From VFKU01 sp964620045 (GTDB lineage Bacteria > Hydrogenedentota > Hydrogenedentia > Hydrogenedentales > GCA-2746185), in contig CAZUJL010000001.1 of NCBI GenBank assembly GCA_964620045.1, positions 434,001 to 498,000 on the forward strand: 64,000 bases of DNA, written 5' to 3'. The first letter of the stretch is position 1; every line of letters begins with the position of its first letter. Below the pieces are notes generated by a model. That model searched no databases, had not been told where the DNA came from, and saw only the letters and a program-made list of their open reading frames with translations. Positions 50,397 through 59,425 of this stretch are shown here, piece after piece. A program made the translations under genes and the position numbers.

Positions 50397-51683
50397 TTAG
50401 ACGATCCAGGTATGGAGTCCCCAGATCAGGAAATAACCGACGCCCTGGACGAGAAACTGCACTATCGGCATGTAGAAGAAGGCCAGCCGCACGTAGTCCC
50501 AGGGGCCGAAATCGAACCATCCTGTGAGTATGTAAAACGCCGCTCCAATGAAGACAAACGTGGCGAGAACGTTAAACATAATGCCGACAAGTGGATCGTC
50601 GATGAAAAATACATTGATGAAGGTAATGCCGAGCAGGACGATCATCAACAACACGACGCCCGCGCCGAGATTGATGAAATTCAGCATGAAGCTCTTGTGC
50701 GGAAGGTCTCCGTGGCGATCGAGTGTGAGGTAGAGCGCGAGCACCGCGCCAAGGAATCCGCCGCACAAGCGCACGCCCCAGCCGATGTAGCGAATGAAAT
50801 CCGGCACGGGCACAACTTGGGTGGGGTCGTCCGTTGAGCTGGGTGTGTAGGTCGTCGAGCCGCCCCAGCCGGTGAGCCAAACGATGAACGCGATGGCGAG
50901 CACGCCCCAGGCCATCCACAGGATGAATTTTTTGAAGCCGGGTGCGCCGGTGACGCCGGTGTTCTGCTCCAGGGGCGCGGCGTTGCGGATGTCGACGGGA
51001 TCGACGAGCATGTCGCGCTCGCGCAATTCGTTTTTCCCGCTGCCGGACTTCACGCGATCGGGGACGTCGTGCGTGGCCTGGTTCGAGCACACGTAACAAA
51101 ACACGCCGAGGTGCGTCTCGACGCGGTCCCACGAGCCGCGGATCGGGCGGCCGCACTGCATGCACTTCTCCCCTGTCGGCGCGTCGTGCGGCGAGATCGT
51201 GTCGATGAAGGTGTGCCGCGCGCGGCGGTCGGTGGGCCGGTGCTTTTCCATTTCGTCGGCAGTGGAGGGCGCGGGCTTTGGCGCGGGGATGAGTTCGCGC
51301 GAGAAAGGATCAGCCACGAAGTTTTGTTCTGTGCCGGGACGGAACGGCGAGGCATTTTCGGCGTTATCCGCTTCGAAGGGGTTGCGCGGGCGCGCCGTGG
51401 GCGGCGAGGCCGGTGCCGGCGTTTGGGAGGCTTGCTGAAATTTTGGGCGGGCGGTGGGTTCGGGTTCGTCGTCTTCGAAGGGGCTGCGGGGCCGGTCGAT
51501 GGATGGGGCGGACTGGATGGACGTGGGGGTTGATTTGGTTTCGGGGTCGTCGTTGGTGTTGGCGAGGTCTTGAATGTGGAGGTCTTCGCCGCAGACAAAA
51601 CAGGCCACGGTCTGGCCCAGCTTTTCGGCGGGCACCCAATTCTCGTAGCCGCAAGGGCAGTTGATGCGCAGGGTCTCGGACAT
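50397..51683 (-). CDS. Zinc-ribbon membrane protein 1
   Basis: A 428-residue protein, MSETLRINCPCGYENWVPAE. A CPCG/CFVCGED zinc ribbon is followed by a longer disordered linker rich in Pro, Asp and Arg with repeats of RPRSPFEDD and RPRNPFEAD. A second Cys motif is present (KCMQCGRPIRGSWDRVETHL, CYVCSNQA). Then come about four to five membrane segments. The SPFE/NPFE repeats also occur once in the neighbour at 49314. No family name is recognised. The pair is separated by 30 bp and likely co-transcribed. Confidence 0.8.
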   Translation of the reverse strand: MSETLRINCPCGYENWVPAEKLGQTVACFVCGEDLHIQDLANTNDDPETKSTPTSIQSAPSIDRPRSPFEDDEPEPTARPKFQQASQTPAPASPPTARPRNPFEADNAENASPFRPGTEQNFVADPFSRELIPAPKPAPSTADEMEKHRPTDRRARHTFIDTISPHDAPTGEKCMQCGRPIRGSWDRVETHLGVFCYVCSNQATHDVPDRVKSGSGKNELRERDMLVDPVDIRNAAPLEQNTGVTGAPGFKKFILWMAWGVLAIAFIVWLTGWGGSTTYTPSSTDDPTQVVPVPDFIRYIGWGVRLCGGFLGAVLALYLTLDRHGDLPHKSFMLNFINLGAGVVLLMIVLLGITFINVFFIDDPLVGIMFNVLATFVFIGAAFYILTGWFDFGPWDYVRLAFFYMPIVQFLVQGVGYFLIWGLHTWIV

Positions 51684-51700
51684 GGTTCGGTCCGTTTGTA

Positions 51701-52789
51701 CTATTTCCAGACGAGCCTAACTCTCAAGTCATTTAACCAATCCTGAGGAATTAGTCTATCCTTGTGAAGTCGACCAACAATAATTCCTGAATGAATTTCG
51801 ATTTGGCTAGCAAACTCACGAACAGACCGCTTTGTAAAGCTCCCTCGATCAATGAAGTCTCTGTATTGGTCTTCAGGCATCAATGTGTCTGCAGCAAATG
51901 CATCCGCTTCTTCTTCATAGGTCTTCGTGAGTGGATCCTCGAAATCGGTATCCACAAACACACGATTCGCATTGTGAAGTAGAATATGACCCAACTCATG
52001 AAAAAGGGTGAACCAAAAAATATCTCCCCAGCTTCCGCGCAGTGTTAACAACAACACTGGTTTGGTACCGCCCATCCAAAATACGGCACCATTTGCATAA
52101 GTCTTCGGCAAATGCGGACAAATTACTAAAGCTACACCAGCGTGCGACAAAATATCGTTTAATCGAGGCTCGAACCGACTCGGCGGTTCTAATGTAAGCC
52201 GTCGTATCGAAGCCAAAGAGTTTTTCAATTTGAACTTATCGAATTCAGCACACTCCATCTCTTGTGCCTGAAGTTCGCCAATTCGAAGCCACGAGGCTAG
52301 CGCCGATGCGGACGGATGACCAGGACGCCGATTGCCAAGTCGAAATGCCGGCGCATATTGGCGAATCTGCGGGACATTCTCCAAAGACGTGACACCGAAG
52401 AATTTGAGCAACTGACGCGCCCGCTCTGACGCTTTTCGAGTATCACTTACGAAGTTTAGACGGCAGAGTTCCTTGTAGGGGAACCCTTTGGCAAGCGTTA
52501 CTTGGGCTTCTACATCGCATCTCTCGCTCTGTCGTGCCAATGTAAGCTGGTATTCCTTCTCCAGACCGGTCCAAATGTAAGCAGGAATTCCCAAAACCAT
52601 CTCAAGCTGCAGGGCTGTCTCCGGAGTAATCTCCTTTTCTCCCTTATAGATTGCATTTAGCTTCGTCGCGGGACGATCCATCCGTCGTGCGAGTTCGTCC
52701 TTGGTCATGCTAAGGCTGTCAAGCACCTCTTCAAGATACTCACCGGGCGGAACCGCCAAGTCCGAAAAAACTGTTGCTTCAGTCGTCAT
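51701..52789 (-). CDS. HigA-type antitoxin fused to ImmA/IrrE-like peptidase
   Basis: About 362 residues. The N-terminal HigA-type XRE helix-turn-helix (PGEYLEEVLDSLSMTKDELA, PATKLNAIYKGEKEITPETA) binds DNA. The C-terminal half is an IrrE-type metallopeptidase with HELGH near residue 268 and an EEEADAFAADTLM third-ligand segment. The ATG at 52789 has GGAGGT 11 bp upstream; a GTG at 52798 has too short a spacing. It overlaps the toxin gene by 11 bp. AT-rich composition relative to neighbours suggests transfer. Some HigA-IrrE fusions are antitoxins. Confidence 0.85.
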   Translation of the reverse strand: MTTEATVFSDLAVPPGEYLEEVLDSLSMTKDELARRMDRPATKLNAIYKGEKEITPETALQLEMVLGIPAYIWTGLEKEYQLTLARQSERCDVEAQVTLAKGFPYKELCRLNFVSDTRKASERARQLLKFFGVTSLENVPQIRQYAPAFRLGNRRPGHPSASALASWLRIGELQAQEMECAEFDKFKLKNSLASIRRLTLEPPSRFEPRLNDILSHAGVALVICPHLPKTYANGAVFWMGGTKPVLLLTLRGSWGDIFWFTLFHELGHILLHNANRVFVDTDFEDPLTKTYEEEADAFAADTLMPEDQYRDFIDRGSFTKRSVREFASQIEIHSGIIVGRLHKDRLIPQDWLNDLRVRLVWK

Positions 52790-53081
52790 AGTGTGCACTT
52801 ACCTCCTCTATACAAATAACATCTGCCGTTTCGCCTTCCAGTGTAAATATTAGGCGATAGAATCCGGTCAGGTTGATTGCATATTGGCCCTTTCTATTTC
52901 CTTTCAGCGGATGACATCGCAATGGCCGTTGAACCATTAAATCTTCAAGCGAACGGGCATTCTTCATGATGTTTATTCGAAGGATATAGCTTCTCGCTAC
53001 TTGCTCTCCGTATGCCTTTTGAGCAAGTCGAAATGTTTCATACTCCCTTAGGAGCTTTTTGCTTCGAAATCGAATTTGCAA
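52779..53081 (-). CDS. HigB-type (RelE/ParE fold) toxin
   Basis: A 100-residue RelE/HigB-like protein starting at a TTG at 53081. The signatures are MKNARSLEDLMVQRPLRCHP, LKGNRKGQYAINLTGFYRLI and the C-terminal ICIEEVSAHYDD. Such proteins cut mRNA on the ribosome. It precedes the HigA-IrrE gene, the usual order for hig modules, and overlaps it. GC content is lower than in the flanking genes. The ORF has no better upstream start; GAGGAAGCGG lies 15-20 bp upstream. Confidence 0.85.
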   Translation of the reverse strand: MQIRFRSKKLLREYETFRLAQKAYGEQVARSYILRINIMKNARSLEDLMVQRPLRCHPLKGNRKGQYAINLTGFYRLIFTLEGETADVICIEEVSAHYDD

Positions 53082-53237
53082 CGCCGTAACCCGTCCGCTT
53101 CCTCGATCCTCCTATCAAGAATAGTATCTTTCTGCCGTCTATTATGCAAATCAATCTTTACCCATAAGGTAAATGCCAATATAAAGCGGATTCTGCGATA
53201 CGATAGCCAGCGTGCAGAATAATCGGGAGTAGGTTTC

Positions 53238-54791
53238 GTGGCGCTGTCGGACGACGTTGACGATTTGCGGTTTCGCAAGAAGCAGGCGCTGTATCTGGGC
53301 GGCGCGGAGAAGGTGCAGCGGCACAAGGCGCGCGGGCACCTGACGGCGCGCGAGCGCGTCGCGGCGCTGCTCGACGCGGACAGCTTTCGCGAGATGGGCA
53401 TGCTGAACCACTCCGATGTGCCGGGGATGGAAAACGAGACGGCGGCGGACGGCAAGGTGGCGGGTTTCGGAAAAATCGACGGTCGGCCGGTTGTTGTAGC
53501 TGCGGACGACAATACCGTGCTTGCGGGCAGTGGCGGGCGCGTGGGCGGAAAAAAGACGAAGACGCTGATGGAGTTCGCGGTCGAGAAGGGTTACCCGATC
53601 GTGAACATGGGCCAGGCGGGCGGTGCGCGCATTCCGGACATTATGGGGTCGGACGGTCTCTGCTCGATGACGATCGGGCGCGAGGCGGGCCTGCGCATGC
53701 GGCGCGTGCCGATGTGCGCGACGATCATGGGCGAGTGCTTCGGCTCGCCGAGTTGGTGGGCGGCGCTGTCGGATTTTGTCGTGCAGCAGAAGGGCTCGTG
53801 CATGGCGGTGTCGGGCCCGCGCGTGCTGGAAATGGCGACAGGCGAGCGCGTGGACTTGGAAACGCTCGGCGGATGGCGGCTGCACGCGGAAGTGACCGGG
53901 CAGACCGATCGCTTCGCGGATACCGAGGAAGAATGCCTCGCGCTGGTGCGCGAATTTTTGAGTTTCCTGCCGTCACACGCGGAGGAGTTGCCGCCGGTGC
54001 GCGCGTGCACGGATGCGGCGGCTGAGGCGCGGCAGGCGGGCGTGGGCGAATTGCTGCCGACCGACCCGCGCATCACGTATGACATGGAAAAAATCTTGCG
54101 CGCGATCGTGGACGATCAGCACATTTTCCCGATCAAGCCACTCTTCGATCGCAGCGTGTTCTGCGGGTTCGCGCGGCTGGATGGGCATCCAATCGGCATT
54201 GTGGCGAGCCAGCCGAAGTTTCTCGCGGGCGCGATGGGGCCGGATGGTTGCGATAAGTGTTCGGCGTTCATTGCGCTGTGCGACTCGTTCCACGTGCCGC
54301 TGCTGTTCGTGCACGACACGCCGGGCTTCTTCGTCGGCAAGGCGGCGGAGGAAAAGCGCATGCCGGGGAAGATCATCAACTTCATCGAGGCGGTGAGTCT
54401 CGCCACCGTGCCGAAGATTTCGCTGATCGTGCGCAAGACCTATGGCATGGCGACGGGCAACATGGCGGGGCCGGGCATGGGCGCGGATTTCCAACTCGCG
54501 TGGCCGACGGCGGACATCAGTTTCGTCGCGCCGGAAGTGGCGGCGAATGTCGTGTACGCGCGCAAGATTGCGGAGTCGGCCGATCCCGAGGCGGCGCGGC
54601 GCGCGGCGATCGAAGAAATGCGGCTTGGCAGCCGTCCGTGGGCGGCCGCGGGCAAGGGATACCTGGATGACGTCATCGAGCCGAAGGACACGCGGCGGAT
54701 GCTGATCGAATGCTTCGCGTTGGCGCGCGGGAAGAATGGGAAGAACGCGATGTCGGAGCGGCGGCTGGCGAACTGGCCTACTACGATGTAG
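53238..54791 (+). CDS. Acyl-CoA carboxylase carboxyltransferase subunit
   Basis: A 517-residue biotin-dependent carboxyltransferase of the propionyl-/methylcrotonyl-CoA carboxylase beta family. It has the two crotonase-like halves. The first has YPIVNMGQAGGARIPDIMG, and the second has GKIINFIEAVSLATVPKISL with KTYGMATGNMAGPGMGADF. GTG start. The order of motifs fits members that carboxylate short acyl-CoAs, or the decarboxylases of the same family. No biotin carboxylase or BCCP gene is adjacent, so the alpha subunit lies elsewhere. Confidence 0.88.
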   Translation: MALSDDVDDLRFRKKQALYLGGAEKVQRHKARGHLTARERVAALLDADSFREMGMLNHSDVPGMENETAADGKVAGFGKIDGRPVVVAADDNTVLAGSGGRVGGKKTKTLMEFAVEKGYPIVNMGQAGGARIPDIMGSDGLCSMTIGREAGLRMRRVPMCATIMGECFGSPSWWAALSDFVVQQKGSCMAVSGPRVLEMATGERVDLETLGGWRLHAEVTGQTDRFADTEEECLALVREFLSFLPSHAEELPPVRACTDAAAEARQAGVGELLPTDPRITYDMEKILRAIVDDQHIFPIKPLFDRSVFCGFARLDGHPIGIVASQPKFLAGAMGPDGCDKCSAFIALCDSFHVPLLFVHDTPGFFVGKAAEEKRMPGKIINFIEAVSLATVPKISLIVRKTYGMATGNMAGPGMGADFQLAWPTADISFVAPEVAANVVYARKIAESADPEAARRAAIEEMRLGSRPWAAAGKGYLDDVIEPKDTRRMLIECFALARGKNGKNAMSERRLANWPTTM

Positions 54792-54793
54792 TT

Positions 54794-54859
54794 GCCCACA
54801 GATTTGCACAGATTAAGTTCAAGGGCTTTGTCCGCAGATGACGCTGATGGGCGCAGATT
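54794..54859. repeat. Degenerate 'cacagatt' repeat
   Basis: Two short clusters, at 54794-54816 (CCCACAGATTTGCACAGATT) and 54831-54859 (TCCGCAGATG, GCGCAGATTG), share a CACAGAT-type unit with the repeat arms around the GxxExxY cassette. They lie in the 155-bp gap between the carboxyltransferase and MsrBA genes and may be remnants of the same kind of element. Confidence 0.4.
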
Positions 54860-54889
54860 GAACTTCGATAGCACCTATAGCCCTATTAG

Positions 54890-54924
54890 AAAAAAACCAC
54901 CCCTAAGCTGCGCTCAGGGGTGGT
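54890..54924 (-). terminator. Rho-independent terminator of the MsrBA gene
   Basis: On the minus strand a 9-bp perfect stem (54896-54904 with 54916-54924) has an 11-nt loop with an internal AGC/GCT pair, followed directly by a run of seven T (54890-54896 on the other strand). Confidence 0.9.
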
Positions 54925-54945
54925 ATCGATCGAAGTACTAACCGC

Positions 54946-56115
54946 TTACTGCGGAGCTTGGACCGTCGTGGCGTCCTTGAGCGCGGAGCGGATTTTGGTG
55001 ACTTTCGGCTGGGCGATCGCGCGGACGTAGCCCTGCATCGGGTTACGGCAGACGAAGTTCTGGTGGTAGTACTCGGCCGGATAGAACTCTTTGAGCGGCT
55101 CCAGCGTGGTCACAATCGGGTCCGCGAACTTGTGCGATTCTGAGAGTTTGGCGAGGTAGGTCTCGACTTCCTTCTTTTCCGCGTCGTCGCGGTAGAAGTA
55201 GGCCGAGCGGTATTGCGTGCCGACGTCGTTGCCCTGGCGGTTGAGCGTGGTCGGGTCGTGCGTGGCGAAGTGCACGTCGAGCAGTTGCTCAAGCGTGACG
55301 CGCGCGGGGTCGTATACGATGCGGACCGCCTCGGCGTGGCCGGTCTCGCCGGTGCACACGGCCTTGTAGTTCGCGGTCTTGGCTTCGCCGCCGGAGTAGC
55401 CGCTCTCCACATCAACCACGCCGTCGATCTCTTCAAACACCCCCTCGACGCACCAGAAGCAACCACCGGCGAGCACGATCGCGTTCGTCTTCAGCGCGGG
55501 CACATTCTCCGCGTGCTTGGCGATATCGGGTTCGGCGACGAACTTCAGCGATTCGGAGTTCAGGCAGTAGCGCAGGCCGGTCGGCGCAGGGCCGTCGGGG
55601 AACAGATGGCCCAGGTGCGACTCGCAGCGCGCGCAGTCGATCTCGGTGCGCACCATGTTGTGCGAAAGGTCCACCTTCTCCAGAATGTTTTCGGTCGCGA
55701 CGGGCGCGAAAAAGCTCGGCCAGCCAGTGCCGGATTCAAACTTCGCGCCGCTGGCGAACAGCGGCAGGCCGCAGGCCGCGCAGGTGTAGACACCCGCTTC
55801 CTTGTTGTTCAGCAGGCCGCCACAGAAGGCCGCCTCGGTGCCGGCGGAGCGCAGGATGCGGAATTGCTCCGGCGTGAGGATGCGCTTCCATTCGTCGTCG
55901 GTCTTGACGACTTTCGGCATCACGACCGGGTCGGACAATTTGCCTTCCGCGGTGAACACGCGGACGTATACGTTGGGGGACTTCGATTTCAGCTTCATGC
56001 CCGAGAGTTCCTCCGCCGCGAGCACCTGCGGCTGTTGGGTAAGTGATACGAAAAGTTGCGTCCCGACGAGGATCGCGATTGCGACCAGCACCGTGCGGAT
56101 TCCAATCGTTCGCAT
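54946..56115 (-). CDS. Methionine sulfoxide reductase fusion MsrB-MsrA, exported
   Basis: A 389-residue fusion that repairs both Met sulfoxide isomers. An N-terminal signal or anchor (about 1-33) is followed by MsrB (about 70-205) with zinc Cys 112, 115, 161, 164 and catalytic Cys184 (LRYCLNSE). MsrA follows with the catalytic Cys219 in GGCFWC. The MsrB-then-MsrA order is the reverse of the common A-B fusion. Its location would be periplasmic or membrane-attached. GGGAGGTC precedes the ATG at 56115; a longer frame to 56142 is unlikely. A good terminator follows. Confidence 0.92.
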   Translation of the reverse strand: MRTIGIRTVLVAIAILVGTQLFVSLTQQPQVLAAEELSGMKLKSKSPNVYVRVFTAEGKLSDPVVMPKVVKTDDEWKRILTPEQFRILRSAGTEAAFCGGLLNNKEAGVYTCAACGLPLFASGAKFESGTGWPSFFAPVATENILEKVDLSHNMVRTEIDCARCESHLGHLFPDGPAPTGLRYCLNSESLKFVAEPDIAKHAENVPALKTNAIVLAGGCFWCVEGVFEEIDGVVDVESGYSGGEAKTANYKAVCTGETGHAEAVRIVYDPARVTLEQLLDVHFATHDPTTLNRQGNDVGTQYRSAYFYRDDAEKKEVETYLAKLSESHKFADPIVTTLEPLKEFYPAEYYHQNFVCRNPMQGYVRAIAQPKVTKIRSALKDATTVQAPQ

Positions 56116-56299
56116 GATGACCTCCCTGCGTTGTCCGGCCATGCCCGGAACGGCCTTTAGAATAGCCCTTCGCCAGCGGCGAATTCATGTGTACATTCAC
56201 GGCGAAGGTAAAACGATGTCACGCGGGAAGTTGTAAAAAAATCCACGCTCATGCGCATACTTTGCGCAACCGAGTGGAAACATTCCTGAAAATCCGTTT

Positions 56300-56842
56300 A
56301 TGCCCAAAAATACTACCCTTAAGCACGTAGAAGCAGACATCGCCGAGGGCAACCTTGGCAAGGCGCGCGACCGGCTACACGGCTTGCTCTTTCACTACCC
56401 CGACGATCTCTCTTTGCGGAAGCGTTTGGGTGACGTCTACTTCCAATTGCAGTACCCGGAGCGGGCCGGCTGCTACTGGTTCTTGGAAAAACACAAGACG
56501 GAGGAAATGCAACGCTCGGTGGACGCGTACGTCCAATCCAAGGGCGGCGATCCGATGCTCATTCTGAAAGGGCTACACATCGGATTTGATCCGGAAAAAA
56601 TATCGTCGAACTACGCCCGGGAAATTTTGCAGGATCTAAAATCCAAAGCACCTAATTTCCGCTTTCCGGTTCAAAACCAAACGCACCCGGCGTTCCCCTC
56701 TAGAACTTGGCGAAGTCAGATTCGCGACGCAACGTACCTTTGGGGATGTGGCGTCGTCGTGTTTGCTATCGCGATGATTCTGTTCTTTGGAGTGCTCACA
56801 CTTTTCATGTGGGCGCGCGGTTACACTTTTCAACGGCCGTGA
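56300..56842 (+). CDS. DUF6584-like TPR protein with C-terminal membrane anchor
   Basis: A 180-residue protein. Residues 1-60 form a TPR-like pair of helices (ADIAEGNLGKARDRLHGLLF, RLGDVYFQLQYPERAGCYWF) as in the DUF6584 family, and the last 35 residues hold one membrane segment (GVVVFAIAMILFFGVLTLFM). The basic segment before the membrane helix suggests the soluble part is cytoplasmic. Role unknown. The DMT transporter gene starts in its last codons (GTGA overlap), so they are coupled. Confidence 0.75.
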   Translation: MPKNTTLKHVEADIAEGNLGKARDRLHGLLFHYPDDLSLRKRLGDVYFQLQYPERAGCYWFLEKHKTEEMQRSVDAYVQSKGGDPMLILKGLHIGFDPEKISSNYAREILQDLKSKAPNFRFPVQNQTHPAFPSRTWRSQIRDATYLWGCGVVVFAIAMILFFGVLTLFMWARGYTFQRP

Positions 56843-57732
56843 ATCGATCGACAACCTCAAATCGCGCCTCCCTCGCCCCCTATCTCGAGATGCTTGGCGC
56901 ATCCTTCTGCTTTGCGGGGATGGGCGCGACGATTCATTGGCTGGGCGGGCAGTTGCACTGGTCGGTGGTGTCGTTTTTCCGGATGTTCCTGAGCGCGCTG
57001 ATGCTGATGGTGGTGGCGAAGGCACGCGGCGTGCCGTGGCTGGTGCGGGGCGAATCGGCGATGTGGGTGCGCGCGCTGGCGGGCAGCCTGGGGATGATTG
57101 GTAACTTTTACGCGCTTACGGCGCTGACGGTGTCGGACGCGACGGCGATTTACCACACGATGCCGGTGTGGGTGGCACTGATCCGGTGGGTGGTCTACAA
57201 GGAGTCACTGTCGGCATACCAGTGGGTGTGCGTGTTCGGCGCGGTGGTGGGTGTGTTCATCACGGAGCAGGCCGCGCCGGATGCGTTCAACTGGGGCGTG
57301 GCGGCGGGACTGGGCGGCGCGTTCTTCTACGCGATCGCGACCATCGGCATGAGCTTTCTGGGCAACCACGATCCGCGCTCGATCACGATCCACTTCTCGC
57401 TGGTGGCGAGCGGCGTGGCGCTTGTGTGCATGGCGCTGAGCCGGCCGGGGTGGGACGCGATTGTGCCGCCGTCGGCGGCACTGGGTGCGTGGCTGCTGAT
57501 TCCGGCGGTGCTGGGCAGTTTCGCGCAGGTGCTGATGGCGGGGGCGCTGGGCCGGGGGCATAACGTGACAGTGGCGCTGGTGGGACTGACCCAGGTGATA
57601 TTTGCAGGAATTCTGGATGTCGCACTTTGGGATAGAGATTTCACACCCATGAAAATATTGGGCATTTTCGTGATTTTGGCCTCGGTCGGGGGTATGGCGC
57701 TGGGCCGGGCGCGCCGTGGCGCAACTCCATAA
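56839..57732 (+). CDS. DMT (EamA) family transporter
   Basis: A 297-residue membrane protein with 10 helices in two EamA repeats. It includes LEMLGASFCFAGMGATIHWL, RALAGSLGMIGNFYALTALT, then YHTMPVWVALIRWVVYKESL and the second repeat AAGLGGAFFYAIATIGMSFL. The substrate is unknown; the family exports or imports metabolites. The GTG at 56839 overlaps the stop of the upstream gene; ATG 56890 is an alternative start that would drop the first helix region. Confidence 0.85.
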   Translation: MNRSTTSNRASLAPYLEMLGASFCFAGMGATIHWLGGQLHWSVVSFFRMFLSALMLMVVAKARGVPWLVRGESAMWVRALAGSLGMIGNFYALTALTVSDATAIYHTMPVWVALIRWVVYKESLSAYQWVCVFGAVVGVFITEQAAPDAFNWGVAAGLGGAFFYAIATIGMSFLGNHDPRSITIHFSLVASGVALVCMALSRPGWDAIVPPSAALGAWLLIPAVLGSFAQVLMAGALGRGHNVTVALVGLTQVIFAGILDVALWDRDFTPMKILGIFVILASVGGMALGRARRGATP

Positions 57733-57836
57733 TCTGTGGCAGAATTCATATGAGTGTCAGCGTGTTTACGAAGCGGGCGGGGATTCTACAGACCCGGCGG
57801 GATGGTCCTGCCGGGGACAACGGACGGCGGATAGCG

Positions 57837-58121
57837 ATGACCGAGACCGAGGCCAGGGACATTCTCGCGGATGTGATCACGCGGTACCGGCGCAACTCGT
57901 ACGAGCAGTTGTACGACGCGGCGCGGGTCGGCGAGCGCATCAACGGGCAGGTGCCAGGCCCGGAAACGGGGACCCTGTACCCGATTATTATCGCGACCGA
58001 GTGGGCCGATGGTCCTTCGGGCGATATCCGGGTGACGATCGTGGTGCATGACCACGGCGCCAACCGCTTCGGGCACATCGCGGCCGACTTTGTGAAGTCG
58101 CCGGAAGGCGCGCCCGCGTAA
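57837..58121 (+). CDS. Small protein of unknown function
   Basis: A 94-residue protein from the ATG at 57837 (MTETEARDILADVITRYRRN); the frame is open to 57750, which would give 123 residues. It has a helical N-terminal third and a strand-rich middle (TLYPIIIATEWADGP, IRVTIVVHDHG). No family is recognised. It lacks signal and membrane segments. It lies between the transporter and lipoprotein genes on the plus strand. Confidence 0.5.
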   Translation: MTETEARDILADVITRYRRNSYEQLYDAARVGERINGQVPGPETGTLYPIIIATEWADGPSGDIRVTIVVHDHGANRFGHIAADFVKSPEGAPA

Positions 58122-58215
58122 ACAGTAGTTTGCTCCACCGCTGGTGTACGCGGCGGTCCTTCTTCCTTCCTCTCGCTCATTCCTTGTCCGTCCTCCGCGG
58201 AAGTGGAGGTGTGGT

Positions 58216-58773
58216 ATGCGTTACGTGCATGCAGGGCTGCTGAGCGTGGCGTTGCTGGGCGTGGCGGGTTGCCAAACCGATATGCAGATTCGCAACCTTA
58301 ACCGGAATGGCGCGTATGCCGAGAACATGTGGCGCACCGAGGGGTTCTCGTTTGAATACGACACGCGCCAGGTGGTCCTCAATTTCGATCGCCCGCCGGT
58401 TGAGGATGTCGTGGACAGCGACACCTACATCGCGTACATCTCGATCCCGCTTCATCCGATTCACGGGCTGCAGTTCAACAACCCGAGCTTCGGCGTGGGC
58501 TGGTCGGACGTGAGCATGTCGTTCAGCGGCATCTTCGATCCGACGCCGGACAAGATTCCGTATGGGCAGCGTGTGAAAGTGGTGCCGGACGATATTTTCG
58601 AGAACACCGGCGAGATCGAGGAGATTACTTCGGGCCGCGGCGAATGGACGGCGGTGGATCCGCGGTATCAGGCCTATGCCGAGACGCTGCGCGAATCGTT
58701 ATATAATCTCGATTTCGCAGGTACATCGGCAGCGGCGCCATCGAAGCCCATTTCGACTGAACTGACGGATTGA
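58216..58773 (+). CDS. Lipoprotein 1 of a paralogous pair
   Basis: A 185-residue protein with a lipobox (LGVAGC) at about residues 14-19, so it is lipid-anchored. The mature part contains MQIRNLNRNGAYAENMWRTE and later a beta-rich stretch ending in DPRYQAYAETLRESLYNLDF. The neighbouring gene at 58823 has a similar plan with DMHLRMIDGEGEY. No family name is recognised. GGAGGTG precedes the ATG. Confidence 0.75.
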   Translation: MRYVHAGLLSVALLGVAGCQTDMQIRNLNRNGAYAENMWRTEGFSFEYDTRQVVLNFDRPPVEDVVDSDTYIAYISIPLHPIHGLQFNNPSFGVGWSDVSMSFSGIFDPTPDKIPYGQRVKVVPDDIFENTGEIEEITSGRGEWTAVDPRYQAYAETLRESLYNLDFAGTSAAAPSKPISTELTD

Positions 58774-58822
58774 GGCCGTCGGTCTACGCACTGCCGGGTT
58801 CATTGTTTGTCGGGAGCGGCAG

Positions 58823-59425
58823 ATGCGTTTGTTTGTTCCTCTTGGAGCGGTCTTGCTGGTCGCGGGATGCGCGCACGACATGCACCTTCGCATGATTGAT
58901 GGCGAAGGTGAGTATGTCGCTTCCAGCGATAATATGGAGGGAATGGCCATCACGTCGGGCGGACAGCGCCGCGTGATGTTTCGCGAGTCTCATGTCGATT
59001 CGAAAGAGCTGACCGGGCGCACGTCGATGCTGCTTTATCTGTCGTTCCCGGTAATTGCGGGCAAAGGGGTCGACATGAAGCACCCGCAGGCGTATTTCGT
59101 GTGGTCCGATATCTCCGCCGAATTCTCGGGGGTCCTGAACGCCACATCTTCCATGCCGAAGCAATCCCGCGAACTGCACAGCCTGAGCGGCACGTTCTCG
59201 GGGCAACTCCACCCGCAATCCGGAAATGCTCCGCCGCGGGATGTAACGGTCACGCTGAAGGATGTGCCGGTGCGTCCGGCGGCGTCGAACGCCGAATTCG
59301 ATCGCCATGTGTACTCGGAAATGTTGCGCGAGCACCTTCATCGTCTTGAATTCGACAAACCCGATCAGGAGGATGGCGCCTCCAAAACCGCCCCAGGAGC
59401 AAAAACCCCTCATGAAAACCACTGA
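58823..59425 (+). CDS. Lipoprotein 2 of a paralogous pair
   Basis: A 200-residue protein with lipobox LLVAGC at about residues 11-16. It shares with its neighbour the start after the Cys (HDMHLRMIDGEGEY versus TDMQIRNLNRNGAY), a central WSDISAEFSG resembling WSDVSMSFSG, and the C-terminal helix ending in RLEFDK. The 3' end overlaps the rraA gene by 14 bp. The two lipoproteins, being similar and adjacent, likely have a common role in the envelope. Confidence 0.75.
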   Translation: MRLFVPLGAVLLVAGCAHDMHLRMIDGEGEYVASSDNMEGMAITSGGQRRVMFRESHVDSKELTGRTSMLLYLSFPVIAGKGVDMKHPQAYFVWSDISAEFSGVLNATSSMPKQSRELHSLSGTFSGQLHPQSGNAPPRDVTVTLKDVPVRPAASNAEFDRHVYSEMLREHLHRLEFDKPDQEDGASKTAPGAKTPHENH

